Positions 8,418 to 15,962 of a stretch of DNA of 19,208 bases are shown in pieces. Made by a program: the position numbers and the translations under genes. Each line of letters starts with the position of its first letter. Within the stretch, counting starts at the first letter, position 1. The notes beneath the pieces are model-generated. The model saw only the letters and a program-made list of their open reading frames with translations, was not told the origin of the DNA and ran no database searches. The stretch spans positions 1 through 19,208 of the forward strand of contig JAGHAO010000169.1 in assembly GCA_021161495.1 (NCBI GenBank), written 5' to 3'. The DNA comes from Caldisericaceae bacterium (GTDB lineage Bacteria; Caldisericota; Caldisericia; Caldisericales; Caldisericaceae).

Positions 8418-9591
8418 TTGGGTAATTAAAGGCGAGATTGCAGTGGGAAGTTTTCCGAATAAAAATTCGATTCCGGAATTGAGAAAGAAAGGAATACGGG
8501 CAATTGTATCTCTTACAGGAGAAAAACTCCCGGAGGAAATTATTCCTAACGATATGGAGTACAGGCACTTTCCTGTGGAAAATTTACAAGATCCGGATTT
8601 TTACACGATTAAGGAATTTCTGCTGTATGCGGATTTTTTGAAAACAGTTCGATTTCCGTTTCTCGTTCATTGCAAGGACGGGCTGGTTCGTTCTCCGCTT
8701 TTTTCCGCTTTTTATTTGATGTTCGAAGGAAAACCGCTTAAAGAGACTCTTGAAATCGTAAAGAAAAACACGGATGCGGTTTTTAGCGCACAGTTGCTCG
8801 ATATGCTGAGAGAATTCGAAAAATACAAGATTTTAATCTACCCTAACGAAGAAACTCTTTCTTTTTACAGGTTTAACGAGCTCGTAAAGGTGTTGAGAAG
8901 GGAATGCCCTTGGGATCGCGAGCAAACGCATAGTTCTCTGATTCCGGAGCTTATAGAAGAGCCGCTCGAACTTGTGGAGGCAATCAAAAAAGAAGATTTT
9001 GACGGCATAAAGGAGGAATTGGGTGACGTTGCCCTTCAGGTATTTTTGCATTCCGTAATTGCGGAAGAAGAAAAGAAGTTTTCAATCTCGGACGTATTCG
9101 ACGGAATTTTCGAAAAAATGTACCGGAGGCATCCGCATGTGTTCGGAAAATCCGCAGTTAAAGACAGCAATGCCGTATTATCTCAATGGGAAGAGATAAA
9201 ACGAAAGGAAAAGAAAGGAAAGTCTTTGGATATTGCAAAAATTCTCGCCTCGCTTATAACATCTTTTGAAATTCAGGAGGATGCAAGGCTTGCCGGGTTT
9301 GATTTCGACGACATATCCCAGATTACGGATAAAATAGAGGAAGAGACGCGTGAGGTAAAGCAGGCAATCGAAAGAAATGAAAATATATCCGAAGAAATAG
9401 GAGATCTTTTATTTTCCGTAATAAACCTTGCCCGTTTTCTTAAAATCGACCCCGCACATGCGCTTTTCCTATCAATCGATAAATTCGGAAAGAGATTTGA
9501 ATACGTGAAAAAGAAGTCCGAAGGCAAATTAGGATCAATGTCTTTCGAGGAAAAAGACCGCCTTTGGAACGAAGCAAAAAAGAAAACTTAA
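8407..9591 (+). CDS. mazG: Protein-tyrosine-phosphatase-like domain fused to MazG NTP pyrophosphohydrolase
   Basis: MazG converts NTPs or dNTPs to the monophosphate plus pyrophosphate and limits misincorporation and alarmone levels. Residues about 155-394 form a complete tandem MazG. Copy 1 has CPWDREQTH, EExxE at E184/E185/E188 and ExxD at E204/D207. Copy 2 has E312/E313/E316 and E330/D333. Both metal sites are intact, and the C-terminus MSFEEKDRLWNEAKKK is typical. Residues 1-150 are not usual for MazG. They look like a small dual-specificity phosphatase: VGSFPNKNSIPELRKKGIRA, VSLTGE, then the P-loop HCKDGLVRS (88-96), a perfect HCx5R with C89 and R95. The expected general-acid Asp position appears to be Asn59. 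The gene overlaps mfd by 11 nt and has a strong ribosome site (GAGGAGA, 6 nt before the ATG). Confidence 0.9.
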   Translation: MRFNWVIKGEIAVGSFPNKNSIPELRKKGIRAIVSLTGEKLPEEIIPNDMEYRHFPVENLQDPDFYTIKEFLLYADFLKTVRFPFLVHCKDGLVRSPLFSAFYLMFEGKPLKETLEIVKKNTDAVFSAQLLDMLREFEKYKILIYPNEETLSFYRFNELVKVLRRECPWDREQTHSSLIPELIEEPLELVEAIKKEDFDGIKEELGDVALQVFLHSVIAEEEKKFSISDVFDGIFEKMYRRHPHVFGKSAVKDSNAVLSQWEEIKRKEKKGKSLDIAKILASLITSFEIQEDARLAGFDFDDISQITDKIEEETREVKQAIERNENISEEIGDLLFSVINLARFLKIDPAHALFLSIDKFGKRFEYVKKKSEGKLGSMSFEEKDRLWNEAKKKT

Positions 9592-9600
9592 ACCTTTCAA

Positions 9601-9628
9601 TTGACATCGATTGTTTTTTCATTAAAAT
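9601..9628 (+). promoter_or_regulatory. Strong promoter for lipM, implying a leaderless transcript
   Basis: A perfect -35 TTGACA (9601-9606), a 16-nt spacer and TAAAAT (9623-9628) lie in the short gap after mazG. The expected start, about 7 nt past the -10, is near 9635, only about 4 nt before the ATG at 9639. No Shine-Dalgarno lies between. Confidence 0.7.
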
Positions 9629-9638
9629 ATAAACTTGT

Positions 9639-10439
9639 ATGATACGATTTATTGACACCGGCGAAAATAACGGAGCTATGAATATGGCGATTGACGAAGC
9701 GCTTTTGATTACGGAGAAGGAAAGAGGTCTTCCTCCTGCGTTAAGAGTGTATAAATTCGTGCCTCCCACTTTGTCCATCGGATATTTTCAGAAGATGAAG
9801 AAGGAGGTGGATATTGTTCGTTGCAAGGAAAAAGGCTTTGATTACGTGAGGAGGCCTACCGGCGGGAGGGCGGTTTTGCATGACAGGGAACTCACTTACA
9901 GCATTACCGTTGCAAGGCCGCACAGAATTCTGGAAATGAGTTTGCTCGATTCGTACCATTATATCTGCAGGGGAATTATAAGGGCAATCGAATATTTAGG
10001 AGGGAAACCTTATTTTTCTCACAGGGAGGACAACGAAATTTCCTCTCCTTCCTGCTTTGCCGCCCCTACATTTTCCGATATTCTGCTCAACGGCAAAAAA
10101 GTCGTGGGTTCCGCCCAAATGAGGAACGAGTACGGATTACTTCAACATGGCTCTATCCTTTATGAGGTAAACGTGGATGATATATTTTACTGCTTCAATA
10201 TGAGCGACGAGAGGAGAAAGAAGTTATCTGCGCTTGCAAAAAAGAAAATTTCTTCCCTTTCCGACGAGATAGGCAAAAAAATTACCTTTGATATGATAAA
10301 AAATGCCTTGAAAAAGGGTATGGAAGAAGTGCTCGACGAAAAAATCACGGAAGCCGCGCTGACCGAAGAAGAATTGTCCCTTGCAAATCGGCTTTACAAA
10401 GAAAAATACTCCACTTATGAGTGGAATTTTAAAAGATAA
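9639..10439 (+). CDS. lipM: Octanoyltransferase, LipM type (lipoate-protein ligase A fold)
   Basis: LipM moves octanoate from acyl-carrier protein to a lipoyl domain such as GcvH, the first step of lipoate synthesis. The 266-residue protein matches this group over its length: FIDTGENNGAMNMAIDEALL at the start, LRVYKFVPPTLSIGYFQ, RRPTGGRAVLHDRELTYSI (71-89), then SCFAAPTFSDILLNGKKVVGSAQ with C139 at the place of the LipM acyl-thioester Cys and K154/K155 nearby, LQHGSIL, and the end KYSTYEWNFKR, close to that of Bacillus LipM. The Cys argues against a true ATP-dependent lipoate ligase, which lacks it. The start is fixed by family alignment although no ribosome site precedes it. It has its own promoter. 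No lipA is seen within the window. Confidence 0.88.
   Translation: MIRFIDTGENNGAMNMAIDEALLITEKERGLPPALRVYKFVPPTLSIGYFQKMKKEVDIVRCKEKGFDYVRRPTGGRAVLHDRELTYSITVARPHRILEMSLLDSYHYICRGIIRAIEYLGGKPYFSHREDNEISSPSCFAAPTFSDILLNGKKVVGSAQMRNEYGLLQHGSILYEVNVDDIFYCFNMSDERRKKLSALAKKKISSLSDEIGKKITFDMIKNALKKGMEEVLDEKITEAALTEEELSLANRLYKEKYSTYEWNFKR
10410..10430 (+). terminator. Weak possible intrinsic terminator at the end of lipM
   Basis: TCCACT and AGTGGA form a 6-bp stem with a 4-nt loop (10410-10425), followed by ATTTT. It lies inside the last codons of lipM. The stem is short and the U-tract poor, so any termination would be partial. Confidence 0.25.
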
Positions 10440-10455
10440 ATATTTATGTTAAAAT
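10428..10455 (+). promoter_or_regulatory. Candidate promoter for the foldase-to-PEGA operon
   Basis: TTTAAA (10428-10433, 4 of 6 consensus), a 16-nt spacer and TAAAAT (10450-10455) repeat the spacing and -10 box of the other promoters in this window. The expected start near 10462 leaves a short leader with the ribosome site GAGGTG at 10472-10477, 5 nt before the ATG at 10483. Confidence 0.4.
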
Positions 10456-10482
10456 AGAAATACTAATTAGAGAGGTGAATAT

Positions 10483-12150
10483 ATGGGAAGAGAAAGTAAA
10501 ATCAGGAAGATGAGGAGAGAGGGGTTAATAGAACCCGTAAGCAACGAAAAGAGAGGCGTTCCTCTTTGGATTAAAATCGTCTCCGGCGTTTTAATTATTC
10601 TTATCCTTATCTTTACGGGCCTTTGGGCTTGGGGACGAGCGGATAGAGATGTTGCGGCGCGTGTGGGAAAAGAAGTAATTAAGAAGGAAGAAGTGCAAAG
10701 CCAGGTCAATTATTACATAAATATGTATAGGCAGTACGGTATCGATTTAAACGATCCGAAGTATGCTTCAATGAGAGAAAATCTTGAAAAAGGCGTATTG
10801 AACAGCTTTATAAATCAGTCTCTGCTTGTGCAGTATGCAAAGGCGAATCCCCTGAAAATCGATATGGAAAAGTTTAATAAAGATATGGAAAACCAGATCA
10901 ATCAGATTATCGAGCAGGGCAAAAAGGAGAACGGAGAAAAAATATTCAAGGATTCCATAGAGGCACGTTACGGCTCGATGGAAAACTATGAGAATTATTT
11001 GAAAAAACAGCTTACTCCGTATATCGAGCGTCCGCTTCTCGCTCAGGCCGCGCTTGATTCTCAGTACAAAAATATAAAAATTACGGATGCCGATGTTCAA
11101 AAATTTTGGAATTCAACTTATCAAGTGAATGCCGAGCATTTTCTTTTGAAGGTTGATAAGGATGCATCGCCTTCCGTATGGAAAGAAAAAGAGAAAGAAG
11201 CACAAGATATTTATAACGAGTTTGTCGCGGAGAAGAAAAAACTCGGAGACAAGTTTAATTTTGCAGATTTTGCAAAGAAAAAAGCGGAAGAACTCAATAA
11301 GAAAGAAGCAAAATCAGGTAAGGAAGTTGCACGTTATGAGAGCCTTGGTTATTTTTCAAAAGGAGAAATGGTAGAACCTTTTGAGAATGCGTGCTTTAAT
11401 CCGGATAACAAGCCCGGTTCCATCGTAGGCCCCGTGAAAACGGAATACGGATATCATATTATTCATATCATTGCGAAGAAGCCGATGCACGAGAAATACG
11501 ACCAACCTCCGAAAGTTCAGGTGAAACTTGCTTTGTTTACATTTAAGAACGGAGATAAAAAGAGCGAAGATGCCGCGAAAATGAGTGCAAATTCCGTTGC
11601 CATACAACTTAAAAAGGGTATGAGTTTTGATAGAGCCGTGGAACTTTCCGACGACGATCCGAACTTAAAGAAAAAAGGTGGCCTTACGGATTGGTTTACT
11701 GCGAAAGATAGCCCCGAGATCTTTGCCGCTGCAGAAAAGTTGAAGGTAGGCGAAACTGCGGGCCCGATAAAAACACAGCAGGGATATGCCGTTATAAAAC
11801 TTGTTGCGAAGAAATCTGCGGTAAAGGCCTCCCTCAGCGATAAAGAAGTTTACGATAAGGTTAAAAACGATTTGCTTGAACAAAAGAAACAAGAAGTGGA
11901 AAAAGAGTTCCTTGAGAAATTGAAAAAACAATATAAAGTGAGGACTTCCGATCCCTGGCAAAAAATAGTGGCTTTCTTTAGAAAGCATTTTGGCAAACAA
12001 TGGGACAGTTTTGTCGCATGGTGGATGAAAGCCACGGGAAAAGCTCCTTCTCAGAGTGGCAACAGTCAACCTGCTCCCGTTGTGCCTTCTTCTGGATCTA
12101 ATGGCGGGAATACACAGCCCTTGCAGCCCATTACGGGTGGTGGTAGTTAA
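10483..12150 (+). CDS. Membrane-anchored SurA/PrsA-like foldase with two parvulin PPIase domains
   Basis: This 555-residue peptidyl-prolyl isomerase/chaperone acts outside the membrane on exported proteins. A basic cytoplasmic N-terminus is followed by one membrane segment (about 27-50). A SurA-type helical chaperone domain (about 55-210) carries the usual VGKEVIKKEEV opening. Parvulin domain 1 (about 214-333) shows ESLGYFSKGEMVEPFENACF, GPVKTEYGYHIIHI; domain 2 (about 345-443) shows KKGGLTDWF, GETAGPIKTQQGYAVIKL. A helix rich in aromatics (about 491-517; eight Trp or Phe) and a Pro/Ser/Gly/Gln tail complete it. It has no lipobox, unlike PrsA. The stop overlaps the next ATG (TAATG). It is the first gene of the long right-hand operon. 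Confidence 0.92.
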   Translation: MGRESKIRKMRREGLIEPVSNEKRGVPLWIKIVSGVLIILILIFTGLWAWGRADRDVAARVGKEVIKKEEVQSQVNYYINMYRQYGIDLNDPKYASMRENLEKGVLNSFINQSLLVQYAKANPLKIDMEKFNKDMENQINQIIEQGKKENGEKIFKDSIEARYGSMENYENYLKKQLTPYIERPLLAQAALDSQYKNIKITDADVQKFWNSTYQVNAEHFLLKVDKDASPSVWKEKEKEAQDIYNEFVAEKKKLGDKFNFADFAKKKAEELNKKEAKSGKEVARYESLGYFSKGEMVEPFENACFNPDNKPGSIVGPVKTEYGYHIIHIIAKKPMHEKYDQPPKVQVKLALFTFKNGDKKSEDAAKMSANSVAIQLKKGMSFDRAVELSDDDPNLKKKGGLTDWFTAKDSPEIFAAAEKLKVGETAGPIKTQQGYAVIKLVAKKSAVKASLSDKEVYDKVKNDLLEQKKQEVEKEFLEKLKKQYKVRTSDPWQKIVAFFRKHFGKQWDSFVAWWMKATGKAPSQSGNSQPAPVVPSSGSNGGNTQPLQPITGGGS

Positions 12151-12998
12151 TGGCCAAAAAAAATACGGAGATCAAGGAAGTAAAAAGAGAGGGCGGAAGT
12201 ATTTTCAGGAAACTTTCCAAAAACCCGGCGTTAATTGTAATTCTTGTGGTGGTTGTCCTTGCAGCTGCTTTACTGGGTACTTATGCCTATATTTATGCGG
12301 GCAGAAAGGTTTATGCGTACGTAAAAGGAACCCCGATTTACAATTACGAAATGTCAAACGAGATAGTTAACCAAGCGGAAAAGAACAATGTAAATCTCAA
12401 TAGCATAGGCACGGATCCGAAAGGTGCGTTTGTTCGATATACTTTGACAAACTTTGCAAAGCGAGCCGTCATTTCGAGAAGGTTGTACTATCTTATGGGC
12501 ATAAAAGACGGTTTTAAGTGCACAAAATCCGATCTCGACAAAGCGTTGTATGAGTTTAGAAAGAACAATACTGCCGGTAGTGACACACCTGAAAAAGATT
12601 TTGAAAATGAACTCAGCATAAGAGGTATAGGCGAGAAAGAGTTGAAAAAGATACTCGCCGAGGAGGTGATTGCAAATAAGGAAAAGGATAAGATCACCGA
12701 GAAGATTACGATAACTCCGGAAGAGGTCGAAAAGTATTATAAGGAATGGTCTTATGCCTACACAAATGACAATAAGGAAGATCCGCAAAAGGTGTTTAAG
12801 GAAAAATACGATACGATAAAAAACGACGCCCTTGCGATGAAGAAGCAGGACTTTTTGAGGAAATATACGAATAAACTCATAGAAGATAATAAAAAGGATA
12901 TTGTGATAGACAACAGGTATAAAAAGTTTATGCGTTGGGTATACAAAAGCTTGTTTAACCTTGCCGTGCCGGATCAATTTAAGCCCGGAACAGTATGA
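12150..12998 (+). CDS. SurA-N-like membrane-anchored chaperone paralogue without PPIase domain
   Basis: The protein has 282 residues. A charged N-terminus is followed by a membrane segment (about 27-49) and then VYAYVKGTPIYNYEMSNEI. This is the same layout as the preceding foldase, where the domain opens with a short strand and a helix that begins at the YxY or KEE position. The rest is helical and resembles a SurA N-terminal domain, including ITITPEEVEKYYKEW, where a parvulin domain would normally start. No parvulin motif follows. Instead the chain goes through a charged helix into an aromatic-rich end (RYKKFMRWVYKSLFNLAVP). It is most likely a chaperone-only partner or paralogue of the upstream foldase. 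It overlaps both neighbours (TAATG upstream, ATGA downstream). Confidence 0.75.
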   Translation: MAKKNTEIKEVKREGGSIFRKLSKNPALIVILVVVVLAAALLGTYAYIYAGRKVYAYVKGTPIYNYEMSNEIVNQAEKNNVNLNSIGTDPKGAFVRYTLTNFAKRAVISRRLYYLMGIKDGFKCTKSDLDKALYEFRKNNTAGSDTPEKDFENELSIRGIGEKELKKILAEEVIANKEKDKITEKITITPEEVEKYYKEWSYAYTNDNKEDPQKVFKEKYDTIKNDALAMKKQDFLRKYTNKLIEDNKKDIVIDNRYKKFMRWVYKSLFNLAVPDQFKPGTV

Positions 12999-13783
12999 AG
13001 AAACTGATTTTTGTTGCAATAGTTTTATTGTTGATCGCATTATCTTTCGAGAATGGTAAACTAACGGTTCAGGGTGCGGGAGGTCCCGTGCCCTTTGCTG
13101 CGGTTAGTTTGGGCAATACGGAAAAATTTACGGACCCAAGCGGAGAAGTCAAAATTTTAAAAACCGTATTCCAAAATAATTTGAAAATCAATCGGTTGGG
13201 GTTTAAGGAAACAACCGTCAGTTTGCCTTTTTCTCTGTTTTATTTGAAATATAATGTGGTTCTAACGCCTGAAAGTTACAGCGGTATAGCCGAGCAGCTG
13301 AATAATATGCTTTCAGGCCTTCAAAGTTATGAATATGCATACTCTTTGAAAGTTTCGTCCGATAACAAAACCCAAACTCAAGTAATTAACGCAAAATTCA
13401 GCAGAGGTAACTTCATTTTTTCAAACAAGAGTGATTTTACGGGAGCCGACTATTCTATTTTGTACAAAAATAAGAATTTTTATCTCATAAACGGCAGCGA
13501 AAAAACTTTGCTCGAAGGGGAAGAGAAAGATAGTTTTATTTCAAAAAATATCATATTTCTTTCTGCAAATGATCTTGTTTCCTCCATACTTCCGAGTGAA
13601 GAACCCCAAACCATCTCTTATAGCGGAAATAACGTTATTATTTCATGGGAGAAAGCAAAGGCCATTTTAACAGTGGGTAAAACAGGTATGCTTTCCAATC
13701 TGAATTTTACGCAGGATACGGACTCCGAGCATATCGAAGTGCATTTTTCTTTGAATAAAGTAAACGAATCCGTGGAGTTATGA
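12995..13783 (+). CDS. Secreted protein, carboxypeptidase-regulatory-like plus LolA/LppX-like fold (function unknown)
   Basis: I do not recognise a named family for this 262-residue protein. It begins with a signal sequence or anchor (residues about 2-18) and no lipobox Cys. Residues 21-90 read like a carboxypeptidase-regulatory-like beta-sandwich: a KLTVQGAGGPVPFAAVSLGN strand pair, TDPSGEVKI, then KINRLGFKETTVSL. Residues about 95-262 begin with a helix (YSGIAEQLNNMLSGLQSYEYAYSLKV), followed by alternating beta strands with KFSRGNFIF, YKNKNFYLING and a C-terminal strand set. This pattern recalls LolA/LppX-type half-barrels that carry lipids or lipoproteins. The fold guess is inference only. 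The gene overlaps its upstream neighbour by 4 nt and its position after two foldases fits an envelope role. Confidence 0.75.
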   Translation: MKKLIFVAIVLLLIALSFENGKLTVQGAGGPVPFAAVSLGNTEKFTDPSGEVKILKTVFQNNLKINRLGFKETTVSLPFSLFYLKYNVVLTPESYSGIAEQLNNMLSGLQSYEYAYSLKVSSDNKTQTQVINAKFSRGNFIFSNKSDFTGADYSILYKNKNFYLINGSEKTLLEGEEKDSFISKNIIFLSANDLVSSILPSEEPQTISYSGNNVIISWEKAKAILTVGKTGMLSNLNFTQDTDSEHIEVHFSLNKVNESVEL

Positions 13784-13785
13784 AA

Positions 13786-15345
13786 ATGAAAAAAAATAAT
13801 GCCGAAATTCTTTCCGTAGGTTCCGATTATTTTGAAGAGTTCTTTTATCGATTCCCGGTAAAGGCAACCAAAAGAGGTATCCATAGGTATGATTACAGAT
13901 TAGGAAGTTTCGGAAAATCCGATTTCGATGCCTGGAAAAAGGAACTTTTCGGCTTTAGAAAAAGAATTTTCGCGCTCAAGGTTAAGAAACGGTTTTCTCG
14001 CAATACCGATCTTTTAATGCTTGAACGGCGCATAGATAACGAGATAAAATGGATTGAAGAAGAGGAGTTTAAAAGCAGCCCTTTTTTGTATGTTTCCACG
14101 ATCTACGACGGTCTTATATACCCTGCATTCGGTTCTTATGCTCCGTTGAGTGTGAGGGGTAAAAACTTCGTCGATCGGGCAAACGATATAGGAAATATGC
14201 TCGTCTATGCAAAACAGAATTTGCTCTTTTCCGAATCCACGGAAAAACAATATGCACTTGAAAGGTTAAATATAATTACGAACTTTTTCGATGAATATAC
14301 GAGTTATCTTTCGGGTAAAGCCGATATCGGACTAAAAGAAGAATTAAAAACCGTAAAAACTCAGGCAATTGATAACCTCAGGGATCTTTATTCTTTTGTC
14401 GAAAAACTGCCTGTTTCGAGCAATAATAAAAAGTTGAGTTTCGTTAAAAAAATAAAGCGCGAATATCTGGAAGATTATCCTTTGAGGGAATTGCAACTTG
14501 ACCTTGAAAAGAGAATAGGTGAAACTGCGCAGTTGATAACGCAGAAGGCAAGAGAGATTAAAATTTCCGCTCCGTTTACCGAAACACTTGAAGAGGTACT
14601 TTGCGACGAAAAGGAGATTTCCCTTGACGAGATTTTTGACCTGTTTGCCCTCCTTAAAAAGAATGGCGAATCGCTGTTCGGAGAAACCGAGCTTTCGATA
14701 GAATACAAAAGAATTTTGCAGGATAACGAGAGAAAGTTTAACTCACTTGCAAAGCTCAGTAATAATATTATTATTCCACCCGGCCCTCTCGACACGCATA
14801 AAACAATCCCCGTGATGATCGTTACCCCCGTGTCGGTAAATAGTATTATACTCAGACTCATCTCGCTCGGATATCCGGGAAGGGCGTATCAATCCGAGGT
14901 ATTACAAAGAAAGACGCATTCGTTCAGAAGGATGTTTGAAAATGCCTTGTTTAATGAGGGGTGGGAATTTTACGTGAGATTATCAATGTCCGATCTTTTA
15001 AAGAAAGAACTTGGCCCTGAGTTTGAGCTTGTTGCTTTGTACGATAAATACGTCACCCTATTCAAAGCCTTTGTCCAAAATTCGCTTCTAAACAAGGAAA
15101 TAACTCTTGAACAAGCGCAACTCTTGATAAGCAAAAATGAAATCATCAGGGACAAATCGGAATTCCTTTACGGCTTGATTGCGGAAAACGGAAAGAGTTT
15201 GAAGGCGGTTGTGGGGCTTAACTCCATTTCTTACTTTAAGAGAAAAGCGCTTAGAAAAGGAGTAAAAGAGAAAGATTTTCACGTAAAAATACTGTCTAAT
15301 TCGACATTACCGTTCAAATTTATAAGGCAGGTGATTGGAAGGTGA
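13786..15345 (+). CDS. DUF885-family protein with lost metal-binding residues (probable pseudo-peptidase)
   Basis: The 519-residue protein aligns by motif with the helical DUF885 family of putative metallopeptidases. Family landmarks are visible in order: an N-terminal pattern of short helices around YDYRLGSFG, GYPGRAYQSE (14872-14901), RRMFENALFNEGWEFYVRLSM, ITLEQAQ, and the end FHVKILSNSTLPFKFI. The residues that should bind metal are missing. The typical HEGYPGHH reads SLGYPGRA here, and the later Asp/His of the DTGLH-type motif read as non-ligands in VQNSLLNKEIT. It therefore keeps the fold but probably not the activity. No signal peptide is seen. The start at 13786 has GGAG 8 nt upstream. 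An ATG at 13780 (overlapping the previous stop as ATGA) is only 2 nt from it. Confidence 0.75.
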   Translation: MKKNNAEILSVGSDYFEEFFYRFPVKATKRGIHRYDYRLGSFGKSDFDAWKKELFGFRKRIFALKVKKRFSRNTDLLMLERRIDNEIKWIEEEEFKSSPFLYVSTIYDGLIYPAFGSYAPLSVRGKNFVDRANDIGNMLVYAKQNLLFSESTEKQYALERLNIITNFFDEYTSYLSGKADIGLKEELKTVKTQAIDNLRDLYSFVEKLPVSSNNKKLSFVKKIKREYLEDYPLRELQLDLEKRIGETAQLITQKAREIKISAPFTETLEEVLCDEKEISLDEIFDLFALLKKNGESLFGETELSIEYKRILQDNERKFNSLAKLSNNIIIPPGPLDTHKTIPVMIVTPVSVNSIILRLISLGYPGRAYQSEVLQRKTHSFRRMFENALFNEGWEFYVRLSMSDLLKKELGPEFELVALYDKYVTLFKAFVQNSLLNKEITLEQAQLLISKNEIIRDKSEFLYGLIAENGKSLKAVVGLNSISYFKRKALRKGVKEKDFHVKILSNSTLPFKFIRQVIGR

Positions 15346-15962
15346 GCAAACCCGTATTTTTGGTTGCCATTGCGGGAAATATTGGTGCCGGAAAATCTAC
15401 TTTGACGAAGTATCTTTCCGAACAGTGGCATTTCGATACCGTGCCGGAACCAGAAGCAAAAAACCCGTTCCTCAAGGATTTTTATAAGAACCCCAAACGT
15501 TGGGCGCTTCACTCCCAACTTTTCTTTCTTACAGAGCGCGCCAAAATGCAGAAGAAAGCGGAAAAAAATTCGAGATACCTAATCTTGGACAGGACGATAT
15601 ATGAAGATGCCGAGGTATTTGCCAAACTTGTGCTTTCGAAAAACGAGTACAACGTTTACAAAAGGGTTTACGATTTTTTTCTCGAAGAACTCACTCCGCC
15701 GAATTTTGTTGTTTACCTAAAAGCGTCGGTACCGACTCTTATGGAACGCATAAAGCGACGTGGCAGACTTTATGAAAGAAATATAAAGAAATCCTATATA
15801 AAAAAACTGGACGAGAAATATGATGAATGGATTTCGTCTTTCAAGATTGCACCGGTGCTCACTATTGATACGGATAAATACGAAATTTTCAGTTTGTTCA
15901 ACGATATTGACGAGGTAAGAGAAAGAATAGAGAAGTTCTTTTGGAGCAAAGAGATAAAATGA
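15342..15962 (+). CDS. Deoxynucleoside kinase (dNK/dGK-dAK family)
   Basis: The enzyme phosphorylates deoxynucleosides to the 5'-monophosphate in the salvage pathway. The 206-residue protein has the P-loop GNIGAGKS (12-19), VPEPEAKNPFL with a Glu near the sugar site, ALHSQLFFLTERAKMQ, and the DRT motif (83-85; usually DRS) before IYEDAEVF. An arginine-rich lid, RIKRRGRLYER, lies near 139-150. These match the bacterial deoxyadenosine/deoxyguanosine kinase group; base preference cannot be read. It starts at GTG, which overlaps the previous stop as GTGA. Its place four genes before the Alu-type SRP RNA and near tmk suggests a dNTP-supply role. Confidence 0.9.
   Translation: MSKPVFLVAIAGNIGAGKSTLTKYLSEQWHFDTVPEPEAKNPFLKDFYKNPKRWALHSQLFFLTERAKMQKKAEKNSRYLILDRTIYEDAEVFAKLVLSKNEYNVYKRVYDFFLEELTPPNFVVYLKASVPTLMERIKRRGRLYERNIKKSYIKKLDEKYDEWISSFKIAPVLTIDTDKYEIFSLFNDIDEVRERIEKFFWSKEIK

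Noticed and set aside
9639..10439. Annotation as lipoate-protein ligase A.
   Set aside because: The Cys at the LipM acyl-thioester position and the end KYSTYEWNFKR fit LipM octanoyltransferase better; LplA-type ligases lack that Cys.
12354..13040. A 228-residue open minus-strand frame.
   Set aside because: It is antisense to the SurA-like paralogue and the next gene, has no ribosome site and an unnatural Phe/Ile/Arg-rich composition.
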